Positions 21,936 to 28,699 of a stretch of 64,000 nucleotides of DNA are shown here, one piece after another. A program made the translations under genes and the position numbers. Under the pieces are notes generated by a model. That model was given only the letters and a program-made list of their open reading frames with translations, did not search any database and had not been told where the DNA came from. The DNA comes from Flavobacterium johnsoniae (GTDB taxonomy: Bacteria; Bacteroidota; Bacteroidia; Flavobacteriales; Flavobacteriaceae). Position 1 is the first letter of the stretch, and every line of letters starts with the position of its first letter. The DNA is taken from positions 1 through 64,000 of the forward strand of contig NZ_MLFK01000008.1 in the NCBI RefSeq assembly GCF_001879205.1, in the 5' to 3' direction.

Positions 21936-22128
21936 TGTTTAAAAAGGAAAAAATGGTACTCAATTTTTCCTTTCGTCGAGTGCCAGACAATTCAAAAGAG
22001 TAAAATTTGAATTTTATTTTTTAAACTTTTACTTTTGGATAGGTATTTGATTTTTAAATATTTAGTTTGCTTTTTATGCATTTAAAAATTATCTTGATTA
22101 TTTTTAAACCGATTTTTCTTAAAATAAA

Positions 22129-22161
22129 TTTGGAAATTCAAAAAACAATTCTGAATATTTG
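22129..22161 (+). promoter_or_regulatory. Promoter of the RtcB/PrfH leader transcript
   Basis: TTTG at 22129-22132 and AATATTTG at 22154-22161 (one base off TAnnTTTG) are separated by 21 bases, the normal Bacteroidota geometry. Transcription would start near 22167, giving a 30-40 base UTR before the leader ATG. No other good promoter is seen between the leader terminator and the first operon gene, so the operon seems to depend on read-through from this one. Confidence 0.5.
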
Positions 22162-22200
22162 CAGACGAAAAAAATAATAACCCTTTAAAACGAAGAAAAA

Positions 22201-22284
22201 ATGTTTGTACTTACATCGACATCACAGAACTTCACACCAAATGTATTTGGTGCAGTGCATCTTCGTGGCTTATTTCAATCTTAG
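22201..22284 (+). CDS. 27-residue putative leader peptide of the RtcB/PrfH operon
   Basis: The ORF reads ATG to TAG and encodes a peptide rich in Ser, Thr and Phe, ending in HLRGLFQS. It follows a promoter and A-rich UTR and ends 21 bases before an intrinsic terminator. Inside the ORF are a small hairpin ACCAAA/TTTGGT (22236-22251) and CTTCGTGGCT (22261-22270), which is complementary to the terminator's 5' arm. Position and pairing suggest a translated attenuator leader; the peptide itself is probably not a functional protein. No homologue is known to me. It could instead be part of a small independent RNA. Confidence 0.5.
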   Translation: MFVLTSTSQNFTPNVFGAVHLRGLFQS

Positions 22285-22305
22285 AAATACATTTTTTAGA
22301 TATAT

Positions 22306-22341
22306 AAAAAAGCCCGAAGACAAATAGTTTCGGGCTTTTTT
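22306..22341 (+). terminator. Strong terminator/attenuator upstream of the RtcB/PrfH operon
   Basis: AGCCCGAA (22311-22318) pairs perfectly with TTCGGGCT (22329-22336), extended by an A-run before and a T-run after. It lies between the leader ORF and the first operon gene. The 5' arm plus the next base (22311-22319) is also complementary to 22261-22270 in nine pairs with one bulged T, so two exclusive structures are possible. Confidence 0.85.
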
Positions 22342-22430
22342 ATTCTAGACACTTCAAATTTTCCCGACAATCGTTTTATTTATTTATCCTTCACGGATAA
22401 AATGTTTAAGCCTTTTTGGCTGTTAATTTA

Positions 22431-23195
22431 ATGCACTATAATTTTTTAATGGAAAATTATACGGTAGATGAGTATGCCTTGTGTGCTCGTTTTAAAAGTA
22501 AAAGAAAGAAAAAAAGATTAGTAAAGGAAGATTTTGAAAAACAATTAATTCAGATAAAAAAGCTTGAAAAAGAACTTTGGAATAAGCGAAAAAATTTACC
22601 ATTAGTTCCACTTGACAATCCATATCAAAAAGGATGGCAGAGCAATTTTGTACTGAGAGAAGATGTAGCAAGATCAAGTGAAGCTGAATTTTACAAAAGT
22701 CTATTGGGAAAAATAAATACCTGGCAGTTTTCTTCTGAAAAATCTTTCAAGGGAAAGAAAAAGAGAAAAAGAAGAAATGTATATGTTGAAAAAATCCAGA
22801 CTGTAAAAGAATTTTCGGAATGGGAATGGAGAAGTCCAAAATTAGAACTGACAGAGAAGGAAAAAATGCATTTTTATAAACGTGAACGTTGGTGCAGCAA
22901 CTTTAAACGATTTAAAATTCATTATGTGTTTAATGAGCCTTGGCGCTATGTGCTTCGCATTAGTCCATACATGATAACACACACTAAAATGGTCGATTCA
23001 GATTTGGAAAGCGAAATTCAGTTTCTTGACAATTATATAACTAATCTTAATTTAAGACATAAGATAAACAAATTAGTAGATGGTTTTTCTCATCGTTGGA
23101 GTTATTATGAAAATGAAAATCCAAAAGAGATAAGCCCAATTAAAAATAAAAGTCTGCAGGTATTGTATCAACAATATGTAGACGAAATGATATAA
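22431..23195 (+). CDS. Basic protein of unknown function in the RtcB/PrfH operon
   Basis: 254 residues from the ATG at 22431; a second ATG at 22449 would give 248. The protein is strongly basic, with Lys/Arg clusters (FKSKRKKKRLVKED, KGKKKRKRRNVYVEK) and many Trp residues (EWEWRSPK, RERWCSNFKRF, FNEPWRYVL). No signal peptide, membrane span or catalytic motif is seen, and I do not recognise the family. It ends three bases before rtcB, so it is clearly co-transcribed. Charge and context suggest an RNA- or ribosome-binding partner for the repair enzymes, which is inference only. Confidence 0.75.
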   Translation: MHYNFLMENYTVDEYALCARFKSKRKKKRLVKEDFEKQLIQIKKLEKELWNKRKNLPLVPLDNPYQKGWQSNFVLREDVARSSEAEFYKSLLGKINTWQFSSEKSFKGKKKRKRRNVYVEKIQTVKEFSEWEWRSPKLELTEKEKMHFYKRERWCSNFKRFKIHYVFNEPWRYVLRISPYMITHTKMVDSDLESEIQFLDNYITNLNLRHKINKLVDGFSHRWSYYENENPKEISPIKNKSLQVLYQQYVDEMI

Positions 23196-23198
23196 ATC

Positions 23199-24590
23199 AT
23201 GGGAAATAAATTAACTGGAAAAGACCTGATTAAGTTAGGGTTTCCAAAGAATAATTCAATAAATATCGCTTTAGGGCAGATAAACAGATATAGAAAAAGA
23301 GAAAAAAAAGAATCTATTTTAACAGAAGCAAAAGACGTTTTGTTAAATCCAGAAAAGTTTGAAGGGCACGGAACATGGGGGAAAGTAGCTGAAGGTTTGA
23401 TAAAACCCGTACAAGTGAGAATGCATCAATTGAAGACAACGAGGGTTCCTTTTACAATTTTTGGTGAAAATAAAATTGACCAGCAGGCAAAATTTCAACT
23501 ATACGATTCGTTAAAACTGCCAGTTTCAGTTGCGGGAGCTTTAATGCCAGATGCGCATTCCGGGTATGGACTGCCAATTGGCGGTGTTTTGGCAACAGAT
23601 AATGCCGTGATTCCATACGGAGTAGGTGTAGATATTGGATGCCGAATGAGTCTTTCAATTTTCGATTTACCAGCTTCTCATTTCAAAGGAAAAGAACATC
23701 AGTTAGAAGCGATTTTAAAAGACAATACCAAATTCGGAATGTACGAAACCCATGCTTCGAGAGTAGATCACGAAGTATTTTATAAATCAGAATTTCAGGA
23801 TATTCCGCTGCTGAAGAATCTTTTGCCAAAAGCTTATAAGCAATTAGGTAGTTCTGGTGGAGGAAACCATTTTGTAGAATTTGGAATTGCTAAAATTGAA
23901 AATCCGGAGAACGAATGGAAGCTTGAAAAAGGCGAGTATTTCGCTGTTCTTTCGCACAGTGGTTCTAGAGGTTTAGGTGCAAACATTGCGAAGCATTACA
24001 CGTATTTGGCGACAAAACAATGTCCGCTGCCAAAGAATGTACAACATTTGGCCTGGCTAGATTTAAATACACACGATGGTCAGGAATATTGGCTGGCAAT
24101 GAATTTAGCCGGAGAATATGCAAAAGCCTGTCACGATGATATTCATAGACGAATTGCCAAAGCGATAGGAAAACGAGTTGTTGTCACAATAGAAAACCAC
24201 CACAATTTTGCATGGAAAGAAACGGTAAACGGACAGGAATGTATTGTGCATAGAAAAGGAGCGACGCCCGCGGCCGAAGGGCAGCTGGGGATTATTCCAG
24301 GTTCGATGACGGCACCAGGTTATATTGTAAAAGGGAAAGGAAATCCGGAAAGTTTAAACTCTGCATCGCATGGAGCCGGACGTTTGTTTTCGAGAGCAAA
24401 ATGCAAAAGCACTTTTACACAAAGTGAAATTAAAAAAGTATTGAAAGCAAATGATGTAACCTTGATTGGAGGCAATATTGACGAAGCGCCAATGGCATAC
24501 AAAGACATTACAAAAGTGATGGCAAACCAAACGGATTTGGTTGAAGTTCTGGGAACTTTTACACCAAAGATCGTTAGAATGGATCGCTAA
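23199..24590 (+). CDS. rtcB: RtcB-family RNA ligase
   Basis: 463 residues. RtcB joins 2',3'-cyclic phosphate or 3'-phosphate ends to 5'-OH ends using GTP and Mn2+. Visible active-site motifs are the metal-binding Cys148 in GVDIGCRM, GSSGGGNHFVEFG, LSHSGSRGLG, IENHHNFA, and the guanylated His391 in SASHGAGR. A basic N-terminal extension of about 65 residues precedes the fold. Pairing with a PrfH-like factor 14 bases downstream marks it as the RtcB2 kind, which is known to reseal cleaved 16S rRNA after PrfH has rescued the stalled ribosome. Confidence 0.93.
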   Translation: MGNKLTGKDLIKLGFPKNNSINIALGQINRYRKREKKESILTEAKDVLLNPEKFEGHGTWGKVAEGLIKPVQVRMHQLKTTRVPFTIFGENKIDQQAKFQLYDSLKLPVSVAGALMPDAHSGYGLPIGGVLATDNAVIPYGVGVDIGCRMSLSIFDLPASHFKGKEHQLEAILKDNTKFGMYETHASRVDHEVFYKSEFQDIPLLKNLLPKAYKQLGSSGGGNHFVEFGIAKIENPENEWKLEKGEYFAVLSHSGSRGLGANIAKHYTYLATKQCPLPKNVQHLAWLDLNTHDGQEYWLAMNLAGEYAKACHDDIHRRIAKAIGKRVVVTIENHHNFAWKETVNGQECIVHRKGATPAAEGQLGIIPGSMTAPGYIVKGKGNPESLNSASHGAGRLFSRAKCKSTFTQSEIKKVLKANDVTLIGGNIDEAPMAYKDITKVMANQTDLVEVLGTFTPKIVRMDR

Positions 24591-24604
24591 AAAAAGATTT
24601 AAAA

Positions 24605-25294
24605 ATGGAAAAAATAATTCAGATAACAGCGGGTCGCGGACCTGCAGAATGCACTTGGGTGGTTGCTCAAGTGCTTAAAAAAGTTTTAGAAGAAGCACAA
24701 GATAAACAATTGGATGTTGTTTTGCTTCAAAGAGAAGCAGGGCAGGAGAATGGAACGGTAGAAACAGCATCTATTTCTGTTAAAGGAAAAAATGCAGATA
24801 GTTTTGTTAAATCCTGGATTGGAACGATTCAATGGATTGGGCAGAGTCAGTTTAGGAAAATGCACAAACGTAAAAATTGGTTTATTGGAATCTTTGAAAT
24901 TGAACCGCAGAAAAATACAGCAGTCTCAGAAAATGATATTCAATATCAGGCAATGCGAAGTTCTGGTGCAGGAGGCCAGCACGTAAACAAAGTAAGTTCT
25001 GCAATTAGGGCAACACATATTCCAACAGGAATTGCAGTGGTTTCTATGGACAGCCGTTCGCAGCACCAAAATAAAAAACTGGCAACAGAAAGATTATTAA
25101 AAAAATTAGAAGACGAAAAACTATTTCAGCTTAAAAATCACGTGGGAAAACAGTGGGAAAATCAGCTGAATATTGAGCGAGGAAATCCTGTGAGAGTTTT
25201 TACCGGAAGTGACTTTAAAAAGAATAAAGCGGAGAAAAGTTATAAAGGAACTCGTCAAAAACTAAAAAACGATTTACGAAATGAAAACAATTGA
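24605..25294 (+). CDS. prfH: Release factor PrfH-like
   Basis: 229 residues. The GGQ peptidyl-hydrolysis motif is at 123-125 (SSGAGGQHVNKVSSAIRATH), with the SMDSRSQHQNKKLA segment typical of class I release factors. The codon-recognition domain of RF1/RF2 is absent, and the N-terminus ITAGRGPAECTWVV is of the PrfH type. PrfH is known to release peptides from ribosomes damaged in the decoding centre so that RtcB can religate the 16S rRNA. It overlaps the next gene by 14 bases. Confidence 0.92.
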   Translation: MEKIIQITAGRGPAECTWVVAQVLKKVLEEAQDKQLDVVLLQREAGQENGTVETASISVKGKNADSFVKSWIGTIQWIGQSQFRKMHKRKNWFIGIFEIEPQKNTAVSENDIQYQAMRSSGAGGQHVNKVSSAIRATHIPTGIAVVSMDSRSQHQNKKLATERLLKKLEDEKLFQLKNHVGKQWENQLNIERGNPVRVFTGSDFKKNKAEKSYKGTRQKLKNDLRNENN

Positions 25295-25808
25295 TAAATA
25301 TCTTTTTCAGGCTTTGGACAACTATCCTTATTCGCTTGAAGAAACAATTGAATCTTTAGATTATGCTTTTTCTTATGACGCAAAAAATACTATGGTTTTG
25401 TGTTTATACGGAAGAATTCAGGCAGAGCAATTAATGAATTATGAAGAAGCGAAGTTGTATTTTCAGGAAGCTTTAGCGATTAATATTCATGCGCTGGAAG
25501 TATATCCGTATTATTTACAGACTTTAATTCTAAACGAAGATTATGACGAAGCCCTAAAGCTGATTGATTTTGCTTTAACGATAAAAGGAATAAACAAATC
25601 TGATATTTATGTAAAAAAAGCAATTCTTTTTGAAGCACGTCAGGAATTTAAGAAGGCACTAGAGGAAATTAAAAATGCAAAATTGTATTCTTTACAATTT
25701 ACATACGAATGCAATATTAGTGAGGTAGAAAAAAGAATTGAAGGTAAAATTAGTTTGTTAAAGAAGAAAAAGAAAACCAAAAAAGGTCCTAAAAAGAAAT
25801 TAAAATGA
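25281..25808 (+). CDS. TPR-like protein with Lys-rich tail, end of the RtcB/PrfH operon
   Basis: 175 residues. Helical repeats resembling TPRs (MNYEEAKLYFQEALAINI, EDYDEALKLIDFALTI, QEFKKALEEIKNAK) fill residues about 20-150. A very basic tail, KKKKKTKKGPKKKLK, ends the protein. The start overlaps the last codons of prfH, giving tight translational coupling. TPRs mediate protein contacts and the tail could bind RNA, so a ribosome-linked adaptor is possible. No direct evidence exists in the sequence, and I do not recognise a named family. Confidence 0.75.
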   Translation: MKTIDKYLFQALDNYPYSLEETIESLDYAFSYDAKNTMVLCLYGRIQAEQLMNYEEAKLYFQEALAINIHALEVYPYYLQTLILNEDYDEALKLIDFALTIKGINKSDIYVKKAILFEARQEFKKALEEIKNAKLYSLQFTYECNISEVEKRIEGKISLLKKKKKTKKGPKKKLK

Positions 25809-25816
25809 TTTTAATG

Positions 25817-25855
25817 AAAAAAAGATGCGGTTCAAATAGAATCGCATCTTTTTTT
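25817..25855 (+). terminator. Intrinsic terminator ending the RtcB/PrfH operon
   Basis: AAAGATGCG plus TTC pairs with GAA plus CGCATCTTT (one internal mismatch), followed by T7. It marks 25281-25808 as the last gene of the operon. Confidence 0.88.
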
Positions 25856-25935
25856 GTTTAGTATAATCTGCTTCAAAGTTTTTAAAACAATATAAGCTGT
25901 ACTAATGAGCTACATCCGTTAAATTTGCAGGCTGA

Positions 25936-26682
25936 TTACTTCCAATGCAGCTCCAAAGCAAAACAGGTTTTTTCATCTTTTGTTATGCTGAAGGTTGCGG
26001 TTGTATGATCGTCGTCTTCGCTTTCGTGAATTACAACATTATCCTGCAGTGAAAGCTCTTTCATGAAATTCATTTCAAAGCTTTTAACTTCTTGATTCAG
26101 GATTCTTTTTGGATCAACGTGGTCAATGCACCATTCCAGATATTTAACATTATTCACATGATTTACAATATCGAGATCTGAAAGGTAAACTGTTTTTTCA
26201 AAAACGGCCTCTTTTTCGTGGTTGATATTTATTTTAGAAAAACCTTCTGTTGTTGCTCTGTTTTCAGGAAATAGTTCAAAATGCTCATACGGAATTGCTA
26301 AAGGCTCAGGACGACGTGACTTTGTGTTAAAGACAGCCCAGTAAGTCTCACAGCCTACCAGTTTCTTTCCGTTAACATACATTTCCAGGGCACGCACTGA
26401 GCGTGAATTTTCAAGACTGTTAATCCATGTTTTAACCGTTACAATATCCTGCCATTGCGGTAATGCATGTACTTCTACGCGCATTCGGCTTAAAACCCAA
26501 GCCTGGTCGAATTCCTGCATGTCATGAAAACTGATCCCTCCAATTTCAGCATGTGAGCCTGCGGTTAATTGTAAAATATTACATAAATCAGTGTATTTTA
26601 AATAACCAGTCGGTGTGCATTGCGTGAAATGGATTTCCCAGTCTTTGCTTAAAACTGAAGTGAAATTTGGAGATATAGGCAT
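25936..26682 (-). CDS. Acyl-ACP thioesterase family protein
   Basis: 248 residues with two hot-dog halves, as in FatA-type acyl-ACP thioesterases. The N-terminal half has a TDLCNILQLTAGSHAEIGG stretch, and the C-terminal half has the SDLDIVNHVNNVKYLEWCID motif, whose Asp-x-Asn/His-Asn residues are the known catalytic region. It releases fatty acids or related acyl chains from ACP or CoA; chain length is unknown. It is transcribed in the same direction as miaA, 53 bases behind it, so the two are probably co-transcribed. Confidence 0.88.
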   Translation of the reverse strand: MPISPNFTSVLSKDWEIHFTQCTPTGYLKYTDLCNILQLTAGSHAEIGGISFHDMQEFDQAWVLSRMRVEVHALPQWQDIVTVKTWINSLENSRSVRALEMYVNGKKLVGCETYWAVFNTKSRRPEPLAIPYEHFELFPENRATTEGFSKININHEKEAVFEKTVYLSDLDIVNHVNNVKYLEWCIDHVDPKRILNQEVKSFEMNFMKELSLQDNVVIHESEDDDHTTATFSITKDEKTCFALELHWK

Positions 26683-26702
26683 TTTGTAATTTTAGATTTT
26701 AG

Positions 26703-26728
26703 TCCCGATCCCGAAACCTCGGGATGGG
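26703..26728. repeat. Small intergenic palindrome
   Basis: ATCCCGA (26708-26714) pairs perfectly with TCGGGAT (26719-26725), with an outer CCC/GGG extension past one bulged base. It lies between miaA and the thioesterase gene. Without a T-run it is not a typical terminator and looks like a short repetitive element. Confidence 0.6.
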
Positions 26729-26735
26729 ATTGATT

Positions 26736-27674
26736 TTAGATTGTTGATTTAGATTGATTTAGAATATTTTCTATATAATCTATTATTTGTTTTCTATCTG
26801 TTGCGTAATCGAACCATTTGGTCGATTCGTTTCGTTTGAACCAAGTTAATTGTCTTTTGGAGAATCTTCGGGTATTTTTCTTGATTTCATCTATGGCAAA
26901 AGGCAGAGTGAATTCTCCGTCAAAATAACTAAATAATTCTCTATAACCCACCGTTTGCAGTGCATTTAACTCTTTGTTAGGGTATAACGTTTTCGCTTCT
27001 TCCAATAAACCTTCGTTCATCATGATATCAACTCGCTGGTTGATTCGGTTGTAAATTACTTCCCTTTCAGCATCTAAACCAATCAAAACAGGAGTGAAGT
27101 CTCGATTGTTTTTCTTCTGATTTAAAAAGGAAGAATAGGCTTTTCCTGTTCCTATGCAGACTTCTGTAAAACGCATCATTCGCTGCGGGTTTTGTAAGGT
27201 CTGCGGATTTTCGGTTTCTATTTTTTGATAATAAACAGGATCCAGATCTTGTAATTGTTGCTGTAAATAGGTAATTCCGAATTTTTCGTAATTTGAATTT
27301 ACTTCTGCACGGACTTCCGGGTTAATTTCGGGAAATTCGTCAAAACCTTTTAAAATAGCGTCGACATATAATCCTGAGCCGCCAATTAGAATTACAAAAT
27401 CATTATTTTGAAAGAGTTCTTCAATTTTTGCTAAAGCTTCTTTTTCGTAATCTCCTACAGTATAATTTTCAAAAATCGATTTATTTTGAATGAAGTGATG
27501 TTTGGCCGAATTCAATTCTTCCGGATTTGGAACTGCTGTACCAATCGTCATTTCTTTAAAAAACTGACGGCTGTCGCAGGAAACAATTTCGCATTTAAAA
27601 TGTTGTGCCAAAGCAATGCTTAAGGCTGTTTTGCCTATAGCTGTTGGTCCGACAATGGTAATTAGGTACTTCAT
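26736..27674 (-). CDS. miaA: tRNA dimethylallyltransferase
   Basis: 312 residues, normal length. It attaches a dimethylallyl group to A37 of UNN-decoding tRNAs. P-loop GPTAIGKTALS is at 9-19, SCDSRQFFKEMTIGTA follows, then GGSGLYVDAIL, and QTVGYRELFSYFDG lies in the C-terminal part. FSKRQLTWFKRN contains the tRNA-contact motif. All expected motifs are intact. The spacer upstream of it holds a 140-base repeat element. Confidence 0.95.
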   Translation of the reverse strand: MKYLITIVGPTAIGKTALSIALAQHFKCEIVSCDSRQFFKEMTIGTAVPNPEELNSAKHHFIQNKSIFENYTVGDYEKEALAKIEELFQNNDFVILIGGSGLYVDAILKGFDEFPEINPEVRAEVNSNYEKFGITYLQQQLQDLDPVYYQKIETENPQTLQNPQRMMRFTEVCIGTGKAYSSFLNQKKNNRDFTPVLIGLDAEREVIYNRINQRVDIMMNEGLLEEAKTLYPNKELNALQTVGYRELFSYFDGEFTLPFAIDEIKKNTRRFSKRQLTWFKRNESTKWFDYATDRKQIIDYIENILNQSKSTI

Positions 27675-27680
27675 ATTTTT

Positions 27681-27820
27681 TAGCCCAGATGGAAATGAAA
27701 ACCCCGGACTTATGTTTGTTCGTTTTTTTTGGTGTAAAAGAGCGACCTCAGAAGCTCCTTTTATGCCTTAAAAAAACAACAAAGATAAGGAGGAGTTGCA
27801 ATGTACAGCTGGAATAGCTT
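27681..27820 (-). repeat. Dispersed palindromic element, copy A
   Basis: The ends TAGCCCAGATGGAAATG and AGCTGGAATAGCTT resemble, in the other orientation, the ends of 52173-52252. The core is a long hairpin in which GGTGTAAAAG pairs with CTTTTATGCC (10 bp with G-T pairs) flanked by T-rich and A-rich runs. The element fills nearly the whole spacer between miaA and the K+ channel gene and has no ORF. I recall similar ends from flavobacterial intergenic repeats, but cannot check that here. Confidence 0.6.
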
Positions 27821-27829
27821 CAAATTAAA

Positions 27830-28669
27830 TTAATTAATAGGCAATTCGGTTCCGCATTGGTAACAATATTTGGCGTTATCAAAATGGACTTGCGATTGAC
27901 ATTTTTTGCATGTTTTTTTTGTGTTTACAGCATTGTTCTTCAAACTGGTTTTGGCAAATTCGGCAGTTACGATTCCTGTAGGCACAGCTATAATTCCGTA
28001 ACCCAAAATCATGACTAAGGCGGCGATAAACTGCCCCAAAGGCGATTGAGGGGAAATATCTCCATAACCAACTGTTGTTAAGGTTACTATTGTCCAATAA
28101 ATTCCCATAGGAATACTGGTAAACCCTGATTCTTTGCCTTCGACCAGATACATTATCGTACCGATGATGACGGTGCTGATGAGTACAAAATAAATGAAAA
28201 CTAAAATTTTCTCTTTACTGGCTTCGATAGCATCACGAAGTTGTGCTGATTGATGGGAAATTTGCGGAATATGTAATATTTTGAATAATCGGAAAAAACG
28301 TAATGCCCTGACAACCGATAAAACACTGGCGCCGGGAAAAAAGATAGATAAATACATAGGCAGTACAGCGAGTAAATCGATTATTCCGTAAAAGCTGAAA
28401 ACGTATTTAACGGGTTTTTGGATGGATATAATCCTTAAAATATATTCGATTGTAAAAAAAACTGTGATAATCCATTCACAGATAAGAAGCTGTGTGTGGT
28501 ATTTATGGCTGATACCCTCAACAGTATCAAGCATTATTAAAAGAACGCTTAATAAAATCAAACCCAGAAGTACTAAATCGAACATCCTTCCTAAAATGGT
28601 ATTGGTACCATACAGAATGATTTTGATTTTTTCTCTAAAGATTTCGTATTTTGATTTTCTATTTTTCAT
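27830..28669 (-). CDS. Voltage-gated-type K+ channel with C-terminal zinc ribbon
   Basis: 279 residues, six membrane spans in the Kv order. An S4-like arginine-spaced helix VVRALRFFRLFK (119-130) precedes the pore, and the selectivity filter TTVGYGD is at 198-204. This shows a K+-selective ion channel of the cytoplasmic membrane. The short cytosolic tail carries CKKC (254-257) and CYQC (269-272), a four-Cys zinc-ribbon motif not usual in the Kv family. Gating cues are unknown. The family call is firm; metal binding of the tail is inference. Confidence 0.92.
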   Translation of the reverse strand: MKNRKSKYEIFREKIKIILYGTNTILGRMFDLVLLGLILLSVLLIMLDTVEGISHKYHTQLLICEWIITVFFTIEYILRIISIQKPVKYVFSFYGIIDLLAVLPMYLSIFFPGASVLSVVRALRFFRLFKILHIPQISHQSAQLRDAIEASKEKILVFIYFVLISTVIIGTIMYLVEGKESGFTSIPMGIYWTIVTLTTVGYGDISPQSPLGQFIAALVMILGYGIIAVPTGIVTAEFAKTSLKNNAVNTKKTCKKCQSQVHFDNAKYCYQCGTELPIN

Positions 28670-28699
28670 ATCTGCGAAGATAATGAAAGTTTTGTATTG

